From: Triticum aestivum
Lineage: Eukaryota; Streptophyta; Magnoliopsida; Poales; Poaceae
Assembly (NCBI RefSeq): GCF_018294505.1
Contig: NC_057807.1
Span: 137,856,747 to 137,920,746, forward strand
DNA length: 64,000 nt
Direction of reading: 5' to 3'
In this document: positions 33,432-43,420 of the stretch, one piece after another
Numbering within the stretch: position 1 is the stretch's first letter
How the letters are laid out: each line of letters starts with the position of its first letter
Made by a program: the position numbers and the translations under genes
Notes under the pieces: generated by a model
The model's input: only the letters and a program-made list of their open reading frames with translations
What the model was told of the DNA's origin: nothing
The model's database searches: none

Positions 33432-36187
33432 ATTCCTGCTCGTCCTCGAGTAGGTAAATGATAAAAACAGAATTTTTGATGTGGAATGCTACCTAGCATA
33501 ATTCTCAATGTAATTTTCTTTATTGTGGCATGATTTTTCAGATCCAAATGATTCAAGATAAAAGCTTATAAAACATAAAAATAGTAATACTTGAAGCATA
33601 CTAACAAATAACCATGTCTTATCAAAATAGCATAGCCAAAGAAAGCTTATCCCTACAAAATCATATAGTTAGGCCATGCTTCATTTTCACTACATAAAAT
33701 ATTCCCATCATGCACAACCCCGGTTTCAGCCAAGCAATTCGTTCATACTTTTTAATGTGCTTCAACTTTTTCAACTCTTACGCAATACATGAGAGCAAGC
33801 CATGGACATAGCACTATATGTGGTATATGGTGGTTGTGAAGACAAAAAGGGAGAAGATAGTCTCACATCAACTAGGCATATCAACGGGCTATGGATATGC
33901 ACATTAATAGATATCAATGTGAGTGAGTATGGATTGCCATGCAACGGATGCACTAGAGCTATAAATATATGAAAGCTCAACAAAAGAAACTAAGTGGGTG
34001 TGCATCCAACTTGCTTGCTCACGAAGACCTAGGTCATTTTGAGGAAGCCCATCATTGGAATATACAAGCTAAGTTCTATAATGAAAAATTCCCACTAGTA
34101 TATGAAAGTGAGAACATAGGAGACTCTCTATCATGAAGATCATGGTGCTATTTTGAAGCATTGTCCCTTCTCTCTTTTCTCTCAATTTTTTGGTGGGCTT
34201 CTTTGGCCTCTTTTTTTATAAAGTTCGAAGTCTCATCCCGACTTGTGGGGGAATCATAGTATTCATCATCCTTTCCTCACTTGGGACAACGCTCTAATAA
34301 TGAAGATCATCACACTTTTATTGATTTACAACTCAAGAATTACAACTCAATACTTAGAACAAAATATGACTCTATGTGAATGCCTCCGACGGTGTAACGG
34401 GATATGCAATGAATCAATAGTGACATGTATGAAAAATTATGAAGGTGGCCTTGCCACAAATACGATGTCAACTACATGATCATGCAAAGAGCAATATGAC
34501 AATGATGGAGCATGTCATAATAAACGGAACGGTGGAAAGTTGCATGGCAATATATCTCAGAATGGCTATGGAAATGCCATAATAGGTAGGTATGGTGGCT
34601 GTTTTGAGGAAGGTAAATAATGGGTGCATAATACCGACGAAGGTTGCGCGGCATAATAGAGGCTAGCAAAGTGGAAGGGTGAGTGTGCGTATATCCATGG
34701 ACTCACATTAGTCATAAGGAACTCATATACTTATTGCAAAAGTCTACTTGCCCTCGAAGCAAAGTACTACTGCGCATGCTCCTAGGGGAAGGGTTGGTAG
34801 GAATTAACCATCGCGCGATCCCGACCTCCACTCATAAGGAAGACAATTAAAAGAGCATCCCATGCAACAAATTTGTCACATAACTTTTACCATACGTGCA
34901 TGCTATGGGACTTGCCAACTTCAACACAAGTATTTCTCAATTTCATAATTACCCAACTAGCATGACTCTAACATTACCACATTTATATCTCAAAACAATT
35001 ATCAAGCATCAAATTGATCATAGTGTTTTATGCACTTTCTATGATAGTTTTTATTATACCCAACTTGGATGCTCATCATTCTAGGACCAAATTTATAACC
35101 ATAGAAAATACCATGATGTTCTAAAAGAATCTCAAAATAATATAAGTGAAGCATGAGAGATCAACAATTTCTTCAAAATAAAGCCACCGCCGTGCTCTAG
35201 AAAATATAAGTGAAGCACATAGAGCAAAACTATCTAGCTCAAAAGATATACGTGAAGCACATAGTGTATTCTAATAAATTCTAAATCATGTGGGTTTCTC
35301 CCAAAAGGTGTGTACAGCAAGGATGATTGTGGAAATTTAAAAAGCAAAGACTCATATCATACATCACGCTCCAAGCAAAACACATATCATGTGGTGAATA
35401 AAAATATAGCTCCAAGTAAAGTTGCCGATAGACGAAGACGAAAGAGGGGATGCCTTCCGAGGCATCCCCAAGCTTAGGCTTTTGGTTATACTTGAATATC
35501 TTGGGGTGCCATGATCATCCCCAAGCTTAGGCTCTTTCCACTCCTTATTCCATAGTCCATCAAATCTTTACCCAAAACTTGAAAACTTCACAACAGAAAA
35601 CTCAACATGAAATCTCATAAGCTCCGTTAGTGCAAGAAAGAAAAACCACCACATAAGGTACTATAATGAACTCATTCTTTATTTATATTGGTGTTAAACC
35701 TACTGTATTCCAACTTCTCTATGGTTCATACCCACCGATACTAGCCATAGATGCATCAAAATAAGCAAACAACACACGAAAAACAGAATTTGTCAAAAAC
35801 AGAACAGTCTGTAGAAATCTGTAACTTTAGAATACTTCTGGAACTCTAAAAACCCTACCAAAATAGGAAGTCCTGGGCAATTTCTATTGATCTACAGCAA
35901 AAAGAATCAACGCAAAAGCACGTTTATGTGAATTACTAAAATTATTTTCGTGCGCGTAAAGTTTCTATTTTTCAGCAGAATCAAATTAACTATCATTGTA
36001 GGTTATCCTATAGGTTCTACTTGGCACAAACATTACTTAAAACATGTAAACACATATAAACAGAAGCTAGATGAAATATTTATTACTAAACAGAAGCAAA
36101 AAACAAGAAACAAAAATAAAATTGGGTTGCCTCCCAACTAGCACTATTGTTTAACGCCCCAAGCTAGGCATAAAATCGAGGATAGAT
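33432..36187 (-). other. Non-coding internal region of the Sabrina-like element
   Basis: 2.7 kb in the place where pol should be. No RT, RNase H or integrase motif was seen in any frame. It is AT-rich and includes two extra polypurine-like motifs. Confidence 0.7.
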
Positions 36188-36865
36188 CTAAGTAGTGTCA
36201 TCTTTGGCATTCAATTCATAAGTAGCTCGCATGATAGATTCATAAGGTAATTTAGCTTTCTTTCTAGGGAAGTGTTCCATGCCCTTCCTTAATGGAAATT
36301 GGAATCTAATATTCCCTTCCTTCATATCAATAATTGCACCAATCGTTCTAAGGAAAGGTCTACCAAGAATAATAGGACATGAAAGATTGCAATCTATATC
36401 AAGAACGATAAAATCTACGGGCACATAATTCCTATTTGCAACAATAATAACATTATTGATCCTTCCCATAGGTTTCTTAACGGTGGAATCCGCAAGGTGC
36501 AAATTTAAAGAGCAATCATCAAGATCATGGAAACCTAAAATATCACATAAAGTTTTCGGAATCATGGAAACACTAGCACCCAAATCACACAAAGCATAGC
36601 ACTCGTGATCTTTAATTTTAATCTTTATAGTAGGTTCCCACTCATCATAAAGTTTTCTAGGTATAGAAACTTCCAAATTAAGTTTTTCCTCATAAGATTG
36701 CATCAAGGCATCAACAATATGTTTGGTAAAACCTTTATTTTGATTATAAGCACAATCTATTAAACAACAATTATCATAATTAAATCCCTTGAAATCCAAG
36801 ATAGTGGGTTCAATGATATTTAGTCTTGACCTCTCCAATCCCACTTTTACCAATTTTAGCATCAA
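36188..36865 (-). pseudogene. Athila-type aspartic protease region
   Basis: 225 residues. Active site region CYALCDLGASVSMIPKTL (about residues 90-107), then PVDFIVLDIDCNLSCPIILG and RPFLRTIGAIIDMKEGNIRF, the usual Athila protease C-terminus. It overlaps the upstream frame by 55 bp in another frame, so a frameshift separates it from gag. Confidence 0.8.
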
Positions 36866-37613
36866 GATCTAAAAACTCTGAATTATTGGGACGCCTTTTA
36901 ACTAAAGTTGACTCATCTCCAGTCCCATCATTATCAAGATTCATATTGCAAAACAAAGAATTAATAGGGGATACATCAATAACGTTTAGATCTTCATCAT
37001 TATTTTCATGGAAACTAGAAGAACACGCTTTTACAAAGCAATCTTTCTTAGCACGCAACCTAGCGGTTCTTTCTTTGCACTCATCAATAGAAATTCTCAT
37101 GGATTTGAGAGACTCATTGATATCATGCTTAGGTGGAATAGATCTAAGTTTCAAAGAATCAACATCAAGCGAAAGCCTATCAACGTTCCTAGCCAAATCA
37201 TCAACTTTAAGCAACTTTTCTTCAAGCAAAGCATTAAAATTCTTTTGAGAGATCATAAATTCTTTAATGCTATTCTCAAAATCAGAGGGCATATTATTAA
37301 AATTTCCATAAGAGTTGTTGTAGGAATTACCATAATTATTAGAGGAATTACTAGGGAACGGTCTGGGATTAAAGTTTCCTCTGTAAGCATTGTTACCAAA
37401 ATTATTCCTACCAAAAAAATTCACATCCATAGATTCATTGTTATTCTCCATCAAAGTAGACAAAGGCATATCATTAGGATCAATAGGAGCACTCTTAGTA
37501 GCAAACAATTTCATAAGTTCATCCATCTTTCCACTCAAAACATTAATTTCTTCTATAGCATGCACTTTTTTACTAGTAGATCTTTCGGTGTGCCATTGAG
37601 AATAATTAGCCAT
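36810..37613 (-). pseudogene. Athila gag C-terminal/linker region
   Basis: 267 residues. Starts NYSQWHTERSTSKKVHAIEE, then an Asn/Gly/Phe-rich stretch (GNNAYRGNFNPRPFPSNSSN), a Lys/Leu-rich coiled-coil-like part and an acidic tail. No zinc knuckle. Frame differs from the gag domain by a likely 1-nt deletion near 37645. Confidence 0.7.
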
Positions 37614-37621
37614 AATATTAT

Positions 37622-38230
37622 CTAGGAGTTTAGTAGCTTCTCTAGATTGATTTCCATAAAAGTGCCTCCCGTGGCCGAATCTAAAAGATTTCTAGAAGCA
37701 AAATTCAATCCGGCATAAAATTTTTGTATGATCATCCATAAGTTCAAACCATGAGTAGGGCAACTGCGAATCATCAATTTCATTCTTTCCCAAGATTGGG
37801 CAACATGCTCATGATCAAGTTGTTTAAAATTCATAATATCATTCCTAAGAGAGATGATCTTAGCAGGAGGAAAATACTTAGAGATAAAAGCATCTTTGCA
37901 CTTATTCCATGAATCAATACTATTCTTAGGCAAAGATGAAAACCAAGTTTTAGCACGATCTCTAAGTGAAAACAGAAATAACTTCAATTTAACAATATCA
38001 TTATCCGTATCTTTCTTCTTTTGCATATCACACAAATCAACAAAGTTGTTTAGATGAGTAACAACATCTTCACTAGGAAGGCCAGAGAATTGATCTTTCA
38101 TAACAAGATTCAACAAAGCAGCATTGATTTCACAAGATTCAACATCATTAAGAGGAGCAATCAGAGTGCTAAGGAAATCATTATTATTGGTATTGGAAAA
38201 GTCACACAGTTTGGTATTATCTTGCGCCAT
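37622..38230 (-). pseudogene. Athila-type gag capsid domain
   Basis: Start chosen at the ATG ending at 38228 (MAQDNTKLCDFS) rather than 38350, since the longer leader is low-complexity. It shows MKDQFSGLPSEDVVTHLNNF, LFLFSLRDRAKTWFSSLP, SIDSWNKCKDAFISKYFPP and FYAGLNFASRNLLDSATGG, typical of Athila gag. The frame ends in a stop at 37622 just after the inferred deletion. Confidence 0.85.
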
Positions 38231-38421
38231 CGTGACAAGCAATCCAACACACAAGCAAACAAAAAGGCAAGCGAAAGAGAGAGGAGATTGGGAAAGAGAG
38301 GGCGAATAAAACGGCAAGGGTGAAGTGGGGGAGAGGAAAACGAGAGGCAAATGGCAAATAATGTAATGCGAGGGAGATGAGTTTGTGATGGGTACTTGGT
38401 ATGTCTTGACTTGAGCGAAGA

Positions 38422-38441
38422 CCTCCCCGGCAATGGCGCTA
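38422..38441 (-). promoter_or_regulatory. Primer-binding site (tRNA-Asp type)
   Basis: On minus TAGCGCCATTGCCGGGGA, 11 bp inside the 5' LTR. It differs at two bases from the Athila-type TGGCGCCGTTGCCGGGGA. Confidence 0.75.
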
Positions 38442-38452
38442 GAAATCCTTCT

Positions 38453-40026
38453 TGCTACGTCTTGAGCTTGCGTTGGTTTTCCTTGAAGAGGAAAGGGTGA
38501 TGCAGCAAAGTAGCGTAAGTATTTCCCTTAGTTTTTGAGAACCAAGGTATCAATCCAGTAGGAGGCTCCTTAAAAGTCCCACGCACCTACACAAACAAAC
38601 AAGAACCTCTCACCAACGCAATAAAGGGGTTGTCAATCCCTTCACGGCCACTTGCAAAAGTAAGATCTGATAGAGATAATATGATAAGATAGATATTTTT
38701 GGTATCTTTATGATATAGTTTGGAAAATAAAAGATGCAAATAAAAGTAGATGGAAAACTTATATGATAAAATATAGACCCAGGGGTCATAGGTTTCACTA
38801 GTGGCTTCAATCAAGATAGCATAAGTATTACAGTGGGTGAACAAATTACTGTCGAGCAATTGATAGAAAAGCGCATAATTATGAGATTATCTAGGCATGC
38901 TCATGTATATAGGCATCACGTCCATGACAAGTAGATCGAAACGATTCTGCATCTACTACTATTACTCCACACATCGACGGACTCCTGCCTACATCTAGAG
39001 TATTAAGTTCATGAAGAACAGAGTAACACATTAAGAAAGATGACATGATGTAGAGGGATAAACTCATGCAATATGATATGAACCCCATCTTTTTATCCTC
39101 GATGGCAACAATACAATACGTGCCTTGCTGCACCTGCTGTCACTGGGAAAGGACACCGCAAGATTGAACCCAAAGCTAAGAACTTCTCCCATTGCAAGAA
39201 AGATCAATCTAGTAGGCCAAACCAAACTAATAATTCGAAGAGACTTGCAAAGATAACTTAATCACACATAAAAAAATTCAGAGGAGATTCAAATATTTCT
39301 CATAGATAAACTTGATCATAAACCCACAATTCATCGGATCTCGACAAACACACCGCAAAGAGAGTTACATAGAATAGATCTCTAAGAAGATCGAGGAGAA
39401 CTTTGTATTGAGATTCAAAGAGAGAGAAGAAGCCATCTAGCTAATAACTATGGACCCGAAGGTCTGTCGTAAACTACTCACAACTCATCGGAGAGGCCTT
39501 GGAGATGATGTAGAGGCCCTCCATGGTCGATTCCCCCTCCGGCAGAGTGTCGGCGAAGGCTCCAAGATGGGATCTCACGGATACAGAAGGTTGCGGCGAT
39601 GGAAATAATTTTTCGTGGTGCCACTGGATGTTTTCGGGGTCCGTGGATACATATAGGAGGAAGAAGTAGGTCGGTGGACACTCGAGGGCCCACGAGGGTG
39701 GGGCGCGCGCCCACCACCAGGGGGCGCGCCGGGCACCCTTGTGGCCGCCTCCTCTGTTGCTTGACGTCCACTCCAAGTCCCCTGGATCACGTTTGTTCCA
39801 AAAAGATCACTCCCGAAGGTTTCATTCTGTTTGGACTCCGTTTGATATTCCTTTCCTTCGAAACACTGAAATAGGCAAAAAAAACAGCAATTTGGGCTGG
39901 GCCTCCGATTAGTAGGTTAGTCCCAAAAATGATATAAAAGTGTAGAGTAAAGCCCATAAACATCCAAAACAAGTAATATAATAGCATGGAACAATAAAAA
40001 ATTATAGATACGTTGGAGACGTATCA
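38453..40026 (-). repeat. 5' LTR of the Sabrina-like element
   Basis: Right-hand copy; 1574 bp. It has a GC-rich insertion near 39705-39725 (GGCGCGCGCCCACC) relative to the left LTR. Confidence 0.9.
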
Positions 40027-40741
40027 CTGTTGCGTCGAGGCAGTCACGAGCAGCCAACAGACCATCACCCGAGAGAGGACGAGGACGTTGAGCCGGGCAC
40101 CCGCCACATGTGCCGGAGACGCAGAGGACGAGCCTCCCACCACCACGGGCTCACTCCGCAAGCCGAGGCAGCCACGCGCGCGAAGTGCCCCTCCACCTCC
40201 GTCCTCCGGCATGGGCTTCGCCCGACGGACTCATCTGGCGGTGGCGGGAGGGGCAGCAGTGCTGGAGGGGGGGCCGCGGCAGAGCAGGTATGGTTCCCTC
40301 GAGCCACCCTAGGGGTGACGCAGGGTCAGATCAACTGTGGTTTCTTTCAGGTAGACCCCCCTCCCCCCCCCCAAAAAAAAAGATGTGGCATCACCTTTTT
40401 TCCTTGGTCTTGGAGTCGAAAACCACGGTCCGCTTTAGCGATCTGATAGCTGTGGTGAGGGGTGATGTTAGGATTAAGTTACATTTCTATTAAGTTATTT
40501 ATGTGATACATGCGTTTGAAATGTCTAATTTAAGCTTAAATTACACCTGCAAAATTGAAGAAAATGACGAAAAAAAGATATGGAAGCCAGTTATGGCTGC
40601 TATGTGTTTGCATAGAGTGGTCACAACCTCCAAGTTCATATGAAACATACTTTATATAGCGGACGACCATCATCCTCGTCGATATGACGAACTTGTTAGA
40701 ATTGGTCTAATGGTCGAGTGGATCTCTCACCTTTTTATTTA
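40027..40741. repeat. Duplicated unit A, right part, with Helitron-flanking spacer
   Basis: Resumes unit A after the insertion and matches 41960-42657. It contains a C9-11/A9-10 homopolymer run near 40360-40380. 40550-40741 is the spacer that recurs before each Helitron-like element (41018-41203 and 42466-42657). Confidence 0.7.
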
Positions 40742-41017
40742 CTAGAATAATGCCCGTGCGTTGCAACGGGATATAAATATTCTAGTACGTTAGCTTGTGA
40801 TTTACCTATTCATAATAGTGCAATTGTGTAAATAAATGTTCATCAAATTCTGCCCATGAAATATCTTATAGTTTGATCAAAAGTTTGGTAAGTAAAATAA
40901 AGTGAAATTGGTTCATGAGTAAATTAAGTTGATTGACTATCATACAAGGAACGTTGAACGAATGGATGATGAAAAGAAAGGTGAAATGAGAATCTTATGT
41001 TATTTTTAAGTAGTAGA
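40742..41017 (-). mobile_element. Small Helitron-like element, copy 1
   Basis: Read on minus it begins TCTACTACTTAAAAATAAC and ends CTAG. The terminal hairpin just inside the 3' end (plus strand CCCGT, 8 nt loop, ACGGG at 40753-40770) fits Helitron 3' structure. 276 bp, no coding capacity. Confidence 0.65.
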
Positions 41018-41203
41018 ATTTAAAGAAAATGACAAAAAGATATGGAAGCCAGTTATGGCTGCTATATGTTTGCATAGAGTGGTCACAACCTCCAAGGTCA
41101 TATGAAACGCGCTTTATATAGCGGACGACGATCGTCCTCGTCGATATGACGAATTTGCTAGAATTGGTCTAATGGTCGAGTGGATCTCTCACCTTTTTAT
41201 TTA
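41018..41203. repeat. Helitron-flanking spacer, second copy
   Basis: Nearly identical to 40550-40741. Spacer plus Helitron thus forms a tandem duplication with a period of about 465 bp. Confidence 0.7.
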
Positions 41204-41484
41204 CTAGAACAATGCCTGTGCGTTGCAACGGGATATAAATATTCTAGTACGTTGGCTTGTGATTTACCTGTTCATAATAGTGTGATTGTTTAAACGAATG
41301 TTCATCAAATTCTGCCCATGAATTACCTTATATTTTGATCAGAAGTTTGGTATGTAAATTAAAATGAAATTAGTTCAGAAGGTAGGTAAATTAAGTTGAT
41401 TGACTATCATACAAGGAACGTTGGACGAATGGGTGGTGAAAAGAAAGGTGAAATTGAAACCTTACGTTATTTTTAAGTAGTAGA
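41204..41484 (-). mobile_element. Small Helitron-like element, copy 2
   Basis: Same ends as copy 1. The flanks are A on the left and T on the right (plus), as expected of A/T insertion. The hairpin stem is CCTGT/ACGGG, with one G-T wobble. Confidence 0.65.
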
Positions 41485-42657
41485 TAGATGCGAAGGAGGT
41501 AACACCGCTCCACCTCTGGGCCCTCCAGTTAGCACCTCTCGCATCGCCGGCCACCTGTCGCGATGCCGTGCAAGTCCAACTCCTCGAAAGCACGCAGGGA
41601 ATCACGATCTTCAAGACGACACCCTCAGGAGGGGAAGCAGCATGGATCAACGCATAATCCGGCCCTGCACTGAAGGACCTAGGCTTTCACCGAAAAAAGT
41701 GGCCCGAGAGAGGAGGAGGTCGGAGAGCTCCACGAAGGCTCCCAGGAGGAGAGCGACATCCGAAGACGCCGCGTCATCAGCTTTTGCCCGGAGCCACCGT
41801 ACCTCCGCACCCTCACGCTGTCGGGCGAAGATGGGAGAACCCCAGAGCCGCCGACTTGTGAACCCACTGGCCCGACCACCAACCTCACCGCCGGCTGGAG
41901 CCGACATGCCAGATCAGGCCGAGCCCGCCATGGCCAAATCTGACACCTCGGGATGTCGTCGCGTCGAGGCAACCACGAGCAGCCGACAGACCATCACCCG
42001 AGAGAGGACGAGGACACTGAGCCAGGCAGCCACACCGGCCAGAGACGTTGAGGACGAGCCTCCCACCACCACGGGCTCACGCCGCAAGCCGAGGCGGCCG
42101 CACGCGAAGAGCCCCTCCGTTGTCGTCCTCCAGCACAGGCTACGCCCGGCGGACTCATCCGGCGGTGGTGGGATGGGGATACATGCTGGAAGGGGGGGGG
42201 GGGCGGCGGAGCAAGTATGGTTCCCTCGTGCCACCCTAGGGACGACGTGGGGTCAGATCAACTGCGGTTTCTTTCTGGTAGAACCCCCCAAAAAAGATGT
42301 GGCAGCACCTTTTTTTCCTTGGTCTTGGAGTCAAAAACCACGGTCTGCTTTAGCGATCTGATAGGTGTCGCGAGGGGTGAAGTTATGATTAACTTAAGTT
42401 TCTATTAAGTTATTTATGTGATACTTGCGTTTGATATGTCTAATTTAAGCTTAAATTACACCTACAAAATTGAAGAAAATGACGGAAAAGAAGATATGGA
42501 AGCCAATTATGGCTGCTATGTGTTTGCATAGAGTGGTCACAACCTTCAAGTTCATATGAAACGTGCTTTATATAGCGGACGACGATCGTCCTCGTCGATA
42601 TGACGAATTTGCTAGAATTGGTCTAATGACCGAGTGAATCTCTCACCTTTTTATTTA
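41485..42657. repeat. Duplicated unit B
   Basis: Uninterrupted copy of unit A (31347-31862 plus 40027-40741). The Arg/Ser-rich frame runs 239 residues on plus without resembling a known protein. It shows what unit A was like before the Sabrina-like insertion. Confidence 0.7.
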
Positions 42658-42934
42658 CTAGAACATTGCTCGTGCGTTGCAACGAGATATAAATATTCTA
42701 ATATTTTAGCTTGTGATTTACCTATTCATAATAGTGTGATTGTGTAAATAAGTGTTCATCAAATTCTGGCCATGAATTACCTTATATTTTGCTTAGAAGT
42801 TTGGTAAGTAAATTAAAGTAAAATTGCTTCAGAAGGTAAGTAAATTAAGTTGATTGACAAGGAAGGTTGGACGAAGGGGCAGTGAAAAGAAAGGTGAAAT
42901 GGGAACCTTACGTTCTTTTAAAAAAAAGTAGAGA
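42658..42934 (-). mobile_element. Small Helitron-like element, copy 3
   Basis: Same structure; the stem here is CTCGT/ACGAG, with both sides changed so that pairing is kept. It ends (minus 5' end) TCTCTAC with T on the plus-strand flank. Confidence 0.65.
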
Positions 42935-43110
42935 TAATTACCTTATATTTCGATTAGAAGTTTGGTAAGTAAATTAAAGTGAAATTGGTTTAGAAGATAA
43001 GTAAATTAAGTTGATTGACAAGGAAGGTTGAACGAAGGGGTGGTGAAAAAAAGTTGAAATGAGAACCTTACTTTCTTTTTAAGTAAGTAGAGAAGTAAAG
43101 ATAGAGATAG
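42935..43110. repeat. Partial fourth copy of the Helitron 5' half
   Basis: Repeats 42773-42934 directly (TTACCTTATATTT, GAAGTTTGGTAAGTAAATTAA, GATTGACAAGGAAGGTTG). No CTAG/hairpin end. Confidence 0.6.
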
Positions 43111-43420
43111 AGAAAAGTGGATCTTTTTTTTTTGTTGACGGGTGGCAAAGTGGATCTCTCAACTTGAACGTTTGGAAAACTCAAAATTTGGAAATAGAAA
43201 AAAAAAACGTATTCTTACGGGAAGATGAGATGGAAGCCCAATGATCGGGCCGGCCCACCTCCACCCTCTGTCTTGTCGGTCTCGTGCACCACCATCCCGG
43301 GAGAGGAACAAAACCCTCCTCTCCTCTCCTTCCACCAAAGCCGCAGCAGCCGTCCGGCCGGAGCAGAACCATCCGCTCTCCCCTCGCGCTCCACTGCGGC
43401 GGCCGCGGCCCTCCACGGGG
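43111..43420 (+). promoter_or_regulatory. VIL promoter and 5' UTR region
   Basis: Only about 300 bp separate the transposon array from the VIL start codon. 43240-43420 is C/T- and GC-rich (CCCTCCTCTCCTCTCC), typical of a grass 5' UTR. No clear TATA box. Confidence 0.4.

Larger units (their letters stand above)
31863..40026 (-). mobile_element. Complete Sabrina-like (Athila-type gypsy) LTR retrotransposon
   Basis: 8164 bp with two LTRs (1553 and 1574 bp) beginning, on minus, TGATACGTCTCCAACG and ending GACGTAGCA. It is flanked by identical CTGTT duplications at 31858-31862 and 40027-40031. A tRNA-Asp-type PBS and a polypurine tract are in the expected places. It encodes gag and protease only; RT and integrase are absent, so it must be mobilised in trans. 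The related uninterrupted unit B at ~41960 shows the empty-site structure. Confidence 0.9.

Noticed and set aside
36826..37625. Plus-strand ORFs of 140 and 205 residues
   Set aside because: They are antisense shadows of the Athila-type gag region on minus.
40680..40740. tRNA-like string (TGGTCTAATGG...TCTCACC) before each Helitron-like element
   Set aside because: It resembles the 5' half of a tRNA-Glu-type sequence, but no T-arm or acceptor pairing follows; it is better seen as part of the duplicated spacer.
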